NCBI GenBank assembly: GCA_934725015.1
Contig: CAKVAS010000016.1
Location: 1-63,737 of the forward strand
DNA: 63,737 nucleotides
Reading direction: 5' to 3'
From: an uncultured Bacteroidales bacterium
GTDB taxonomy: Bacteria; Bacteroidota; Bacteroidia; Bacteroidales; UBA932
In this document: one piece after another, positions 20,501 to 28,376 of the stretch
Position numbering within the stretch: the stretch's first letter is position 1
Layout of the letters: every line of letters begins with the position of its first letter
Program-made: the position numbers and the translations under genes
The notes under the pieces: generated by a model
The model's input: only the letters and a program-made list of their open reading frames with translations
What the model was told of the DNA's origin: nothing
Databases searched by the model: none

Positions 20501-21364
20501 GGTCTCCGAGAGCTTCTCTATCGTCTCGGGGCCGAGAATCTCCCCGCGCTCCACGATGGCGGTGGTCCTCTCTACCGGAATGACCTCTCCCGTGTCCTCA
20601 TCGACGAAGTCCTCAATCCAGGTCTTCAGCACCTTCGCGGCGAGTTTCCTGCCCTGGAACTTCTCAAGATTCTCCGGAGTCACCTCAATCTCGTCGGCGA
20701 GTCCGAATATGTCGATGATGTCCTTGTCGCCGTTGAATCCGATTGCACGGAGCAGAGTGGTGACAGGGAGTTTCTTCTTACGGTCGATGTAGGCATACAT
20801 GACATTGTTGATGTCAGTCGCGAACTCTATCCATGAACCCTTGAACGGGATGATTCTGGCAGAATAGAGCTTTGTGCCGTTGGCGTGGATGCTCGAGCCG
20901 AAGAAAACGCCCGGCGACCTGTGGAGCTGGGACACAATGATGCGCTCTGAACCGTTGATGATGAACGTGCCACCCGGCGTCATGTACGGAATGTTGCCGA
21001 GATATACGTCCTGAACCTTCGTATCGAAGCCCTCGTGGTCAGGATCACTGCATGAAAGGCGGAGTTTTGCCTTCAGAGGAACACTGTAAGTCTGTCCTCT
21101 CTCCAGACACTCTTCGATCGAATACTGCGGCGGGTCAATGAAATAGTCAATGAACTCAAGCTTGTAGCTGTTGCGAGTGTCTTCGATCGGGAAAATCTCC
21201 TGAAACACCTGATACAGACCTTCATTCTTCCTGTTCTCAGGGGTAGTCTCAAGCTGGAAGAAATCCCGGAAGGACTTCAACTGCACTTCAAGAAGGTCAG
21301 GATATTCAAGGAGAATCTTTGATGTTGCGAAGGAAATTCGCTGATTTTTAGTCTTTTGTGACAT
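17537..21364 (-). CDS. rpoB: RNA polymerase beta subunit
   Basis: Second catalytic subunit of RNA polymerase, 1275 residues. The rifampicin region reads [19 protein letters not shown]...[13 protein letters not shown], with wild-type-looking residues (Q, D, H, S in their usual places). [14 protein letters not shown] and the C-terminal [20 protein letters not shown] are diagnostic. The start [12 protein letters not shown] is typical for the phylum. A hairpin with a T-tract separates it from rplL, suggesting partial termination before rpoBC. Confidence 0.98.
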   Translation of the reverse strand: [1275 protein letters not shown]

Positions 21365-21402
21365 CTTCTGCCCTTATGATATTATTTAAGACATAAATAC
21401 GA

Positions 21403-21438
21403 CAAAAAGGTTTAGGGCCTACCTCGGACCCTAAACCT
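21403..21438 (-). terminator. Attenuator between rplL and rpoB
   Basis: On the minus strand AGGTTTAGGG and CCCTAAACCT form a perfect 10-bp stem with a loop of 11, followed by TTTTTG. Placed between rplL and rpoB, it would lower rpoBC transcription relative to the abundant L7/L12, as known in other bacteria. Confidence 0.75.
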
Positions 21439-21470
21439 GAGATTGTTCCCCTCTGGGGAAGCGGGCGAAG

Positions 21471-21848
21471 TTATTTAACCTCAACTTCTGCACCTGCCTC
21501 TTCAAGGGCAGCCTTCAGTTCCTCAGCCTCAGCCTTGGATGCCTTTTCCTTGATTGCTGTAGGAGCCTTGTCAACAAGTTCCTTCGCTTCCTTAAGTCCG
21601 AGACCGGTCTTCTCACGAACGACCTTGATTACGTTGAGCTTAGCCTGACCTGCGCTCTTGAGAACGACGTCAAACTCAGTCTGCTCAGCCGCTGCAGCCT
21701 CGCCTGCTGCCACAGGACCTGCCGCTACAGCAACAGCAGCCGCTGCAGGCTCGATACCATACTCTTCCTTAAGAACGTTAGCAAGTTCCTGAACATCTTT
21801 CACAGTAAGGTTTACCAACTCTTCTGCGAGTGCTTTAATGTCTGCCAT
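21471..21848 (-). CDS. rplL: Ribosomal protein L7/L12
   Basis: The stalk protein of the large subunit, which recruits translation factors. 125 residues: an N-terminal dimerisation helix (ALAEELVNLTVKDVQELANV), an Ala/Gly-rich hinge around 37-55, and the compact C-terminal domain with AGQAKLNVIKVVREKTGLGL and KEAKELVDKAP. It is preceded by rplJ 31 bp upstream. The gene order rplK-rplA-rplJ-rplL is the standard one. Confidence 0.98.
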   Translation of the reverse strand: MADIKALAEELVNLTVKDVQELANVLKEEYGIEPAAAAVAVAAGPVAAGEAAAAEQTEFDVVLKSAGQAKLNVIKVVREKTGLGLKEAKELVDKAPTAIKEKASKAEAEELKAALEEAGAEVEVK

Positions 21849-21879
21849 AATTAGTTAATATTTAAATTGTTGATAATTA

Positions 21880-22413
21880 TTATTCGTTTGCCTTTTTCTC
21901 CTCAATCGCCTTCACGAGACCAGCGACAGTGTTGCCGGATGCATTCTGCAGTGCAGAAATGACGTTGCGTGCAGGTGACTGGAGAAGAGTGATGATGTCT
22001 CCGATGAGCTCTTCCTTAGACTTGATGCTGCAAAGCTCATTGAGCTTGTCCGCGCCAAGGAACGCGCATTCCTGAACAAAAGCACCCTTGAGTACAGGCT
22101 TCTCCTCGCCCGCGTCCTGAAATTTCTTGATGAGCTTCGCAGGAGCGTTTGGAGTTGTGGTGAACATGATGGCCGTAGGGCCTTCAAGTGCCTGATGGAG
22201 TTCGTGGATATCCTCTCCGAGTTCCTCCGTAGCCTTGATGAAAAGGGTATTCTTCACTACAGAAAGCTTGATTCCCTTCTCAAAGCACTCGCGACGGAGC
22301 TTGGATGTCTTCTCAGCATTGAGCCCGGAAATGTCCGTAATGTAGAAATTAGGAGTTTCCTTGAGCTGTGCTGAAATTGCCTCAATTACTTCGACTTTCA
22401 ATTCCTTTCTCAT
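21880..22413 (-). CDS. rplJ: Ribosomal protein L10
   Basis: Anchors L7/L12 dimers to the large subunit. 177 residues, with the typical N-terminal globular part (AISAQLKETPNFYITDISGL, LRRECFEKGIKLSVVKNTL) and a C-terminal helix for L12 binding. It is 12 bp downstream of rplA. I see no separate promoter. Confidence 0.97.
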   Translation of the reverse strand: MRKELKVEVIEAISAQLKETPNFYITDISGLNAEKTSKLRRECFEKGIKLSVVKNTLFIKATEELGEDIHELHQALEGPTAIMFTTTPNAPAKLIKKFQDAGEEKPVLKGAFVQECAFLGADKLNELCSIKSKEELIGDIITLLQSPARNVISALQNASGNTVAGLVKAIEEKKANE

Positions 22414-22425
22414 AATTGTAATTCT

Positions 22426-23127
22426 TTATTCAGCACTGCCGATTGTTTTAACATCAATATGAATACCGGGGCTCATTGTAGAGCAGATGGTAGCCGTCTG
22501 GAGATAGGTTCCCTTAAGGGTAGCCGGCTTGAGCTTGAGAATCGCGTTGAGCAACTCAGTGGCATTGCCGAGAATCTGCTCTCCGGTGAATGAAACCTTT
22601 CCGATAGCCGCGTGAACGATACCGGTCTTGTCAACCTTGAAGTCAATCTTACCGGCCTTCACTTCCTTGACCGCATTGCCGACCTCCATCGTGACCGTAC
22701 CGGTCTTAGGGTTAGGCATGAGACCTCTCGGGCCGAGAATACGGCCGATTACGCCGACCTTGGCCATGACTGACGGAGTACAGATGATGACGTCAACGTC
22801 TGTCCAGCCTCCCTTGATCTTGTCGATGTACTCGTCAAGACCTACATAGTCCGCACCGGCTTCCTTTGCCTCATTCTCCTTGTCAGGAGTACAGAGGACG
22901 AGGACACGCTTTGTCTTACCGGTTCCGTAAGGAAGGGTGACAACGCCGCGGACCATCTGGTTGGCCTTGCGCGGATCGACGCCAAGCTTCACATGAAGCT
23001 CGACAGAGGCGTCAAATTTAGTGAAGGAAACCTCCTTCACAAGCTCACATGCCTCAGCAAGCTTATACATTTTGGCCGAATCAACTTTGGCCGTAACCAC
23101 TTTCTGGTTTTTTGTAAGTTTACTCAT
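22426..23127 (-). CDS. rplA: Ribosomal protein L1
   Basis: Forms the mobile L1 stalk near the E site and in many bacteria represses its own operon. 233 residues with ELHVKLGVDPRKANQMVRG, the domain II segment GRILGPRGLMPNPKTGTV and the KIDFKVDKTGIVHAAIGKVS C-terminus. It lies 11 bp after rplK. Confidence 0.97.
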   Translation of the reverse strand: MSKLTKNQKVVTAKVDSAKMYKLAEACELVKEVSFTKFDASVELHVKLGVDPRKANQMVRGVVTLPYGTGKTKRVLVLCTPDKENEAKEAGADYVGLDEYIDKIKGGWTDVDVIICTPSVMAKVGVIGRILGPRGLMPNPKTGTVTMEVGNAVKEVKAGKIDFKVDKTGIVHAAIGKVSFTGEQILGNATELLNAILKLKPATLKGTYLQTATICSTMSPGIHIDVKTIGSAE

Positions 23128-23138
23128 AGCGTGTGAAT

Positions 23139-23588
23139 TTATTTGATGCCGGCCGGCTTCTCGCCACCGTCAATCTTGATACCCATACTTCTTGCCGTGC
23201 CGGCAACCATCGACATTGCGGACTCAATCGTGAAGCAGTTGAGATCCGGCATCTTGGTCTCAGCGATGGTCTTCACCTGATCCCAGGTGATGGTCGCAAC
23301 CTTCTTTCTGTTCGGCTCCGCAGATGCTGTCTGAATCTTGGCAGCTTCCTTGAGCTGAATGGCTACAGGCGGCTGCTTCACCTCGAAGGTGAAAGACTTG
23401 TCGCTATAGACAGTGATGACTACCGGAAGAATCTTGCCGGCGCTCTCCTGTGTACGAGCATTGAACTGCTTGCAGAAATCCATGATGTTCAGACCCTTCG
23501 AACCGAGTGCCGGTCCTACTGGAGGTGAAGGATTTGCTGCGGCGGCCTTAATCTGGAGTTTGATGAATCCAGTAATTTCTTTTGCCAT
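23139..23588 (-). CDS. rplK: Ribosomal protein L11
   Basis: Binds 23S rRNA at the GTPase centre. 149 residues; IKLQIKAAAANPSPPVGPAL and GSKGLNIMDFCKQFNA are the N-terminal signature and DLNCFTIESAMSMVAGTARS is near the C-terminus. It lies 9 bp after nusG. Confidence 0.98.
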   Translation of the reverse strand: MAKEITGFIKLQIKAAAANPSPPVGPALGSKGLNIMDFCKQFNARTQESAGKILPVVITVYSDKSFTFEVKQPPVAIQLKEAAKIQTASAEPNRKKVATITWDQVKTIAETKMPDLNCFTIESAMSMVAGTARSMGIKIDGGEKPAGIK

Positions 23589-23597
23589 AATAAATGA

Positions 23598-24182
23598 TTA
23601 TTCTTTAGTTACTTGGGTAAAATTGAGTTCAAGCAGAGTCTTTCTGCCGAAAATCATAACCATCACCTTGAGCTTGCTTCTGTCCTCGACTATCTCTTCC
23701 ACAGTGCCGTCGAATCCGCTGAAAGGCCCGTCAGTAATCTTGACCGCGTCGCCGACCATATAATCGACAAGCGTCTCAGCCTCGCTTCCGGCCTTCTCGT
23801 CCTGCTCACCGAGCAGCCTGCGCACCTCATCGTCACGCAATGGAATCGGAAGCCTCTCCTCCTGAACCTTCGCACCGTCCTTCCTGACCTCCCTCTTCTC
23901 CGTCAGGAAACCCGACATATGAGGAACATCGTTACGGATGATGTACTGAAGTTCCGGAACAAGCTCCGCCTCGATGAGAACGTAACCCGGGAAATAGAGC
24001 CTTTCTGTGCAGACTCTCTTGCCGTTGCGAATCTGATACACCTTTTCAGTCGGTACAAGAACCTGATTGACGAAATCCTTCAGGCCGAAGCGCTCGATTT
24101 CCTTTTCGAGATACTCCTTGGCCTTCTTTTCCTTTCCGCCGGCAGTTCTGAGCACATACCACTTCTTTGAATTTTCACTCAT
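23598..24182 (-). CDS. nusG: Transcription termination/antitermination factor NusG
   Basis: Binds the RNA polymerase clamp and affects pausing and Rho termination. 194 residues: the NGN domain begins KKWYVLRTAGGKEKKAKEYL and contains FPGYVLIEAEL; the KOW domain has GDAVKITDGPFSGFDGTVEE. It is a little longer than E. coli NusG because of a linker (about 100-135). It follows secE by 13 bp. Confidence 0.97.
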   Translation of the reverse strand: MSENSKKWYVLRTAGGKEKKAKEYLEKEIERFGLKDFVNQVLVPTEKVYQIRNGKRVCTERLYFPGYVLIEAELVPELQYIIRNDVPHMSGFLTEKREVRKDGAKVQEERLPIPLRDDEVRRLLGEQDEKAGSEAETLVDYMVGDAVKITDGPFSGFDGTVEEIVEDRSKLKVMVMIFGRKTLLELNFTQVTKE

Positions 24183-24195
24183 GACGAAACGAAAA

Positions 24196-24384
24196 TTAAA
24201 GGGTGTATATTGCCTTCATCAGGTACTGGAAAGCGGTGTCCATGGCAAGAATGACTATGGCAAAAATCACAGACGCCACCATAACGAGAATGGCGGAACT
24301 CTGCAACTTGTCCCAAGTCGGCCAGGAAACCTTTTTGGTCAGTTCATAGTACGACTCTTTGATGTAGTTAATGAATTTTTTCAT
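24196..24384 (-). CDS. secE: Protein translocase subunit SecE
   Basis: A small clamp subunit of the SecYEG channel. 62 residues with the conserved amphipathic segment YYELTKKVSWPTWDKLQSSA followed by one transmembrane helix (ILVMVASVIFAIVILAMD). The position between tRNA-Trp and nusG is the usual one. Confidence 0.96.
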   Translation of the reverse strand: MKKFINYIKESYYELTKKVSWPTWDKLQSSAILVMVASVIFAIVILAMDTAFQYLMKAIYTL

Positions 24385-24466
24385 CTTTACCTTTAATGGG
24401 TGCTGTCGGTTGGAAGCTTATGACGGCACCTGTTAAACTTTACCAAATCGTAACCTTTGATATTGG

Positions 24467-24537
24467 CAGGGGAAGCAGGATTCGAACCCACATCGACGGT
24501 TTTGGAGACCGCTGAACTACCCTTGTTCTATTCCCCT
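24467..24537 (-). tRNA. tRNA-Trp (CCA)
   Basis: A 71-nt cloverleaf on the minus strand: acceptor AGGGGAA/TTCCCCT, D arm GAAC/GTTC, anticodon arm GCGGT-CTCCAAA-ACCGT (anticodon CCA), T loop TTCGAAT. It lies between tuf and secE. CCA is not encoded. Confidence 0.95.
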
Positions 24538-24540
24538 GTG

Positions 24541-24575
24541 AAAAGACGGGTGCCGTCCCTGAGGAGGCGCCCGTC
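24541..24575 (-). terminator. Terminator after tuf
   Basis: On the minus strand GACGGGCGCC and GGCACCCGTC pair around TCCTCAGGGAC and are followed by TTTTC. It lies between tuf and tRNA-Trp, so it would limit read-through into tRNA-Trp, secE and nusG. Confidence 0.75.
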
Positions 24576-24585
24576 ATAGGAGTGA

Positions 24586-25773
24586 TTAGTCAAGAATCTT
24601 TGTAATCTGACCTGCACCGACTGTACGGCCACCCTCGCGGATTGCGAAACGGAGACCTACGTTGATTGCTACAGGGTAGATAAGATCTACATTGATTGTG
24701 ACGTTATCGCCAGGCATTACGACCTCTACGCCCTCCGGAAGAGTAATCTCGCCGGTAATGTCAAGCGTACGGAGGAAGAACTGAGGACGATAGTGGTTGT
24801 GGAACGGAGTGTGACGACCACCCTCGTCTTTCTTGAGGACGTAAATCTCGGCCTGGAACTTCTCGTGAGGATGAATTGTACCCGGCTTTGCAAGTACCTG
24901 ACCTCTCTTGATTTCCTTCTTGTCGATACCGCGGAGGAGGAGACCTACGTTGTCACCTGCCTCACCCTCGTCGAGGATCTTGCGGAACATCTCGACACCG
25001 GTGATGACTGTCTTCTTAGGCTCTTCACCAAGTCCGACGATTTCAACCTCGTCACCTGTGTGAACGACACCTGTCTCGATACGACCCGTTGCAACGGTAC
25101 CACGACCGGTGATTGAGAAAATGTCCTCAATAGGCATAAGGAACGGCTTCTCGTTGTCACGCGGAGGGATAGGAATGTATGAGTCAACAGCGTCCATAAG
25201 TTCCATAATCTTCTCCTCGTACTGCGGGTCACCGTTGAGTGCACCGAGTGCGGAACCGCGGATAACCGGAGCGTTGTCGCCGTCGAATCCGTAGAATGAA
25301 AGAAGGTCACGGATTTCCATCTCAACGAGGTCGAGCATCTCAGGGTCGTCAACAAGGTCAACCTTGTTCATGAAAACGACAATCTTAGGGACGTTCACCT
25401 GACGTGCGAGAAGGATGTGCTCACGAGTCTGAGGCATAGGACCGTCGGTTGCGGCAACTACGAGGATTGCGCCATCCATCTGTGCTGCACCAGTTACCAT
25501 GTTCTTCACATAGTCGGCGTGGCCCGGACAGTCAACGTGCGCGTAGTGGCGGGTTGCTGTCTGGTACTCAACGTGAGCGGTGTTAATTGTGATACCACGC
25601 TCCTTCTCCTCCGGCGCGTTGTCGATGGAGTCAAATGAGCGAAGCTCAGAAAGACCTTTCTTTGCGAGGACGGTAGTGATAGCCGCCGTCAAAGTGGTCT
25701 TACCGTGGTCAACATGGCCGATCGTACCGATGTTAACGTGGGGTTTGTCTCTTTTAAAGGTTTCTTTAGCCAT
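24586..25773 (-). CDS. tuf: Elongation factor Tu
   Basis: GTPase that delivers aminoacyl-tRNA to the ribosome. 395 residues with G1 GHVDHGKT near 19-26, DCPGHADYV (G3), NKVDLVDD (G4), SALGALNGD (G5) and the domain 2/3 segments GRIETGVV and RPQFFLRT. It stands 52 bp after tRNA-Thr(GGT) on the same strand and is probably processed from a joint transcript with the four tRNAs. It is the only tuf in this window. Confidence 0.99.
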   Translation of the reverse strand: MAKETFKRDKPHVNIGTIGHVDHGKTTLTAAITTVLAKKGLSELRSFDSIDNAPEEKERGITINTAHVEYQTATRHYAHVDCPGHADYVKNMVTGAAQMDGAILVVAATDGPMPQTREHILLARQVNVPKIVVFMNKVDLVDDPEMLDLVEMEIRDLLSFYGFDGDNAPVIRGSALGALNGDPQYEEKIMELMDAVDSYIPIPPRDNEKPFLMPIEDIFSITGRGTVATGRIETGVVHTGDEVEIVGLGEEPKKTVITGVEMFRKILDEGEAGDNVGLLLRGIDKKEIKRGQVLAKPGTIHPHEKFQAEIYVLKKDEGGRHTPFHNHYRPQFFLRTLDITGEITLPEGVEVVMPGDNVTINVDLIYPVAINVGLRFAIREGGRTVGAGQITKILD

Positions 25774-25825
25774 ACTTGTATGTGTTTTTAAAAGTATTAT
25801 GCAATAATATACACGAAAAAAGCAG

Positions 25826-25897
25826 AGCCGGTGGAGAGAATTGAACTCTCGACCTCTTCCTTACCAAGGAAGCGCTCTACCCCTGAGCTACACTGGC
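25826..25897 (-). tRNA. tRNA-Thr (GGT)
   Basis: Minus-strand cloverleaf; anticodon arm CTTCC-TTGGTAA-GGAAG gives GGT. The T arm is GAGAG-TTCAATT-CTCTC. The acceptor stem GCCAGTG/CACCGGC has an A-C mismatch at the fourth pair. It is the tRNA nearest to tuf. Confidence 0.93.
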
Positions 25898-25906
25898 GTA
25901 GTTTTG

Positions 25907-25979
25907 AGCGGAAGACGAGGTTCGAACCCGCGACCCTTAGCTTGGAAGGCTAATGCTCTACCAACTGAGCTACTTCCGC
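25907..25979 (-). tRNA. tRNA-Gly (TCC)
   Basis: Minus-strand cloverleaf with acceptor GCGGAAG/CTTCCGC, D arm GCTC/GAGC, anticodon arm TTAGC-CTTCCAA-GCTAA (anticodon TCC) and T loop TTCGAAC. Confidence 0.95.
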
Positions 25980-26026
25980 TTTTAACCGTATGTCTAACAA
26001 AAAAGAGCCCCGAAGACTCTCCTTTG

Positions 26027-26109
26027 TGGGAGAAGATGGATTCGAACCACCGAAGGTGTAAACCAGCAGATTTACAGTCTGCCCCATTTGGCCACTCTGG
26101 TATTCTCCC
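26027..26109 (-). tRNA. tRNA-Tyr (GTA)
   Basis: Minus-strand class II tRNA with acceptor GGGAGAA/TTCTCCC, anticodon arm GCAGA-CTGTAAA-TCTGC (anticodon GTA), a long variable arm and T loop TTCGAAT. Confidence 0.95.
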
Positions 26110-26153
26110 AATATGTCAAGTTCCTTTCAGAACTTCAAAACTTTGAAGCTTTG

Positions 26154-26227
26154 AGCCGATGGAGGGAGTCGAACCCACGACCCCGAGATTACAAATCACG
26201 TGCTCTAGCCAACTGAGCTACATCGGC
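26154..26227 (-). tRNA. tRNA-Thr (TGT)
   Basis: Minus-strand cloverleaf with acceptor GCCGATG/CATCGGC, D arm GCTC/GAGC, anticodon loop TTTGTAA (anticodon TGT; one T-T mismatch in the stem) and T loop TTCGACT. It is the first gene after the promoter at 26255. Confidence 0.94.
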
Positions 26228-26254
26228 AAAGGCCTGTTTCCCCAAAAGGGATTG

Positions 26255-26285
26255 CAAAGATAGGCAATAATTCTTATTCTCCAAA
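26255..26285 (-). promoter_or_regulatory. Promoter of the tRNA-tuf operon
   Basis: Minus strand: TTTG (26282-26285), 19 bases, TATCTTTG (26255-26262). An exact consensus promoter about 28 bases before tRNA-Thr(TGT); it probably drives the four tRNAs and tuf. Confidence 0.82.
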
Positions 26286-26326
26286 ACTTTTTGGTCTTTT
26301 TCATTCAAATTTTATCATAATCCGCA

Positions 26327-28207
26327 TCACTCTCCCTCAAGTTCAGAAGCCAATGACAGCAGTGTCTCAAGAATCCGTCCGGAAGAAAGGCCGCACATCT
26401 CCCGCTGCTCAGCCTGACTCGCCTGCGGGATGAACTCGTCCGGGATGCCGGTTCCGTGAACCCGTATGTCAAGACCGTTCTCCGCCACATACTCCGAAAC
26501 GGCGCCGAACAGTCCGCCGGCGACGCATCCGTCCTCAACCGTGACAATCACGCGATGTCCCGCACAGGCCTCGGCCAGAAGAGCCGTGTCGAGCGGCTTC
26601 ACATACCTTATATTATATAGGGACGGGGAATACCCCATCGCCTCGGAAAACCGTCCGATTGCCTCCTTCGCCCTATAGACGGAAGGGCCGGCGGCGATTA
26701 CGGCGATTTCGCGTCCCTCAATGACGCGTGCGCCATGGCCCGGTTCCAGAATCTCATACCCGCAGCTCTTCCACGGCGCATTCTCTCCGCATCCGCGAGG
26801 ATAGCGGATGATGAACGGGCCGCCGGAGTGGCAGGAGGCAGTGAACATCATGTTCTTCAGCTCGACTTCGTCCGCAGGAACGGCGATTACGGCATTCGGG
26901 ACGGAGCGGTAGGCCGCGATGTCATAGCAACCGTTGTGAGTGGCTCCGTCCTCGCCGACAAGTCCGGCGCGGTCAAGACAAATCACTACCGGAAGGTTCT
27001 GGAGAGCCACATCGTGGATAATCTGGTCGTAGGCGCGCTGCGAGAAGGAGGAGTAGATGTTGCAGAAGGGACGGAGCCCGCCGGCGGCAAGGCCTGCGGA
27101 AAAGGTTACGGCGTGCTCCTCCGCGATTCCGACGTCGAAGAAGCGCTCCGGCATCTTCGCGGCCAGCAGGTTCATCCCGCAGCCGGAGGCCATGGCCGGC
27201 GTGATGCCGACTATCTTGGGGTTATTCTCAGCAAGGTCGAGAAGCGTCGCTCCGAAGACATCCTGATAGCGGCTGATGCCACCTTTGTTGGGGATGCGCT
27301 CTCCGGTTTCGGGGTCAAAGAGACCGGGCGCGTGCCAGATGGCCTGCTGCCTCTCGGCCGGAGCATATCCCTTGCCCTTCTTGGTTATGATATGGAGGAC
27401 GCGGGGACCGCCGAGACCGCGTATTTTCTGAAGGGTCGTGACGACCTGAGCAATGTCGTTGCCGTCAATGGGACCGAAATAGCGGAAGCCGAGAGACTCG
27501 AACACGTCGCCGCCCGAGCCCTTGATTATCGAATGCTTCGCGTTTGAGACCCAGTTCCTCAGGGTCTTGCGGAGGCCGTTCTCCCCTATCGCGTTCCAGA
27601 GGTGAGTCTTGATGCGGTTGTAGGTCGCGTTGGTCGTCAGGTGCAGGAGGTGCTCGTGCATGGCGCCGAGATTCCTGTCAATGGAGAAATTGTTGTCGTT
27701 CACAATCACGAGCAGGTCTGCCTTGCTCGCGCCGGCATTGTTCAGCCCCTCGTAGGCGAGCCCTCCCGTCAGCGCCCCGTCACCGATGACCGCCACAATC
27801 TTCTCGTCGCTCCCCCGGAGCCGCGCCGCGACGGCAAGCCCGAGAGCGGCGGAAATCGAAGTCGAGGAATGCCCCACCCCGAAAGCGTCGTAAGGGCTCT
27901 CGTCCATCTTAGGAAAGCCGCTGATGCCGTCCTTCCGGCGGTTGCTGCGGAACGCCTCGCGCCTTCCGGTCAGAATCTTGTGGGCGTATGCCTGATGCCC
28001 CACGTCAAAGACAATCTTGTCGTGAGGCGTGTCATAGACCTTATGAAGTCCGACGATGAGCTCCACGGTGCCGAGGCTTGAGCCGAGATGCCCGGGATTC
28101 ACGGAACAGCACTCTATCATATAGTCCCTCAGCTCGGAACAGAGCTGTTCGAGCTGAGGGACGGAAAGATTTTTTATGTCGGCGGGCGAATTTATATTTT
28201 CAAGCAT
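26327..28207 (-). CDS. dxs: 1-deoxy-D-xylulose-5-phosphate synthase
   Basis: First enzyme of the MEP isoprenoid pathway; condenses pyruvate and glyceraldehyde 3-phosphate with thiamine diphosphate. 626 residues. Seen are PGHLGSSLG and DVGHQAYAHKILTGR near the N-terminus, the thiamine-binding GDGALTGG...NDNNFS, the central domain with GITPAMASGCGMN and DVGIAEEHAVTFSAG, and the C-terminal transketolase domain with VEDGCVAGG. The frame opens 55 residues upstream at 28372, but the family start is MLENINSPADI, the ATG at 28205-28207. The polyprenyl synthase at 45815 uses products of the same pathway. Confidence 0.97.
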   Translation of the reverse strand: MLENINSPADIKNLSVPQLEQLCSELRDYMIECCSVNPGHLGSSLGTVELIVGLHKVYDTPHDKIVFDVGHQAYAHKILTGRREAFRSNRRKDGISGFPKMDESPYDAFGVGHSSTSISAALGLAVAARLRGSDEKIVAVIGDGALTGGLAYEGLNNAGASKADLLVIVNDNNFSIDRNLGAMHEHLLHLTTNATYNRIKTHLWNAIGENGLRKTLRNWVSNAKHSIIKGSGGDVFESLGFRYFGPIDGNDIAQVVTTLQKIRGLGGPRVLHIITKKGKGYAPAERQQAIWHAPGLFDPETGERIPNKGGISRYQDVFGATLLDLAENNPKIVGITPAMASGCGMNLLAAKMPERFFDVGIAEEHAVTFSAGLAAGGLRPFCNIYSSFSQRAYDQIIHDVALQNLPVVICLDRAGLVGEDGATHNGCYDIAAYRSVPNAVIAVPADEVELKNMMFTASCHSGGPFIIRYPRGCGENAPWKSCGYEILEPGHGARVIEGREIAVIAAGPSVYRAKEAIGRFSEAMGYSPSLYNIRYVKPLDTALLAEACAGHRVIVTVEDGCVAGGLFGAVSEYVAENGLDIRVHGTGIPDEFIPQASQAEQREMCGLSSGRILETLLSLASELEGE

Positions 28208-28376
28208 TTTCTTCAACAATCTTTCATCAGGCCGCAATTTTAGGAGCCTAAAGTTGCGCAAGTTACAAACAATTTTCCTAAATTGCAGAGTTTTTTCGCG
28301 CCGAAAATGAACGGACGACGACACAAAGCCGTCACAATGAGGCGGGGAATTGCCTGAATATATAAAATACAAATAT

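Noticed and set aside
28350..28376. Earlier start for the first MFS gene
   Set aside because: The nine extra residues (MPEYIKYKY) overlap an AT-rich promoter-like stretch; the downstream ATGs fit the usual distance to the first helix better, but I cannot exclude it.
28208..28376. Thiamine (TPP) riboswitch before dxs
   Set aside because: Dxs uses TPP, so I looked for the CUGAGA and ACCUGA blocks in this gap on the minus strand and found neither.
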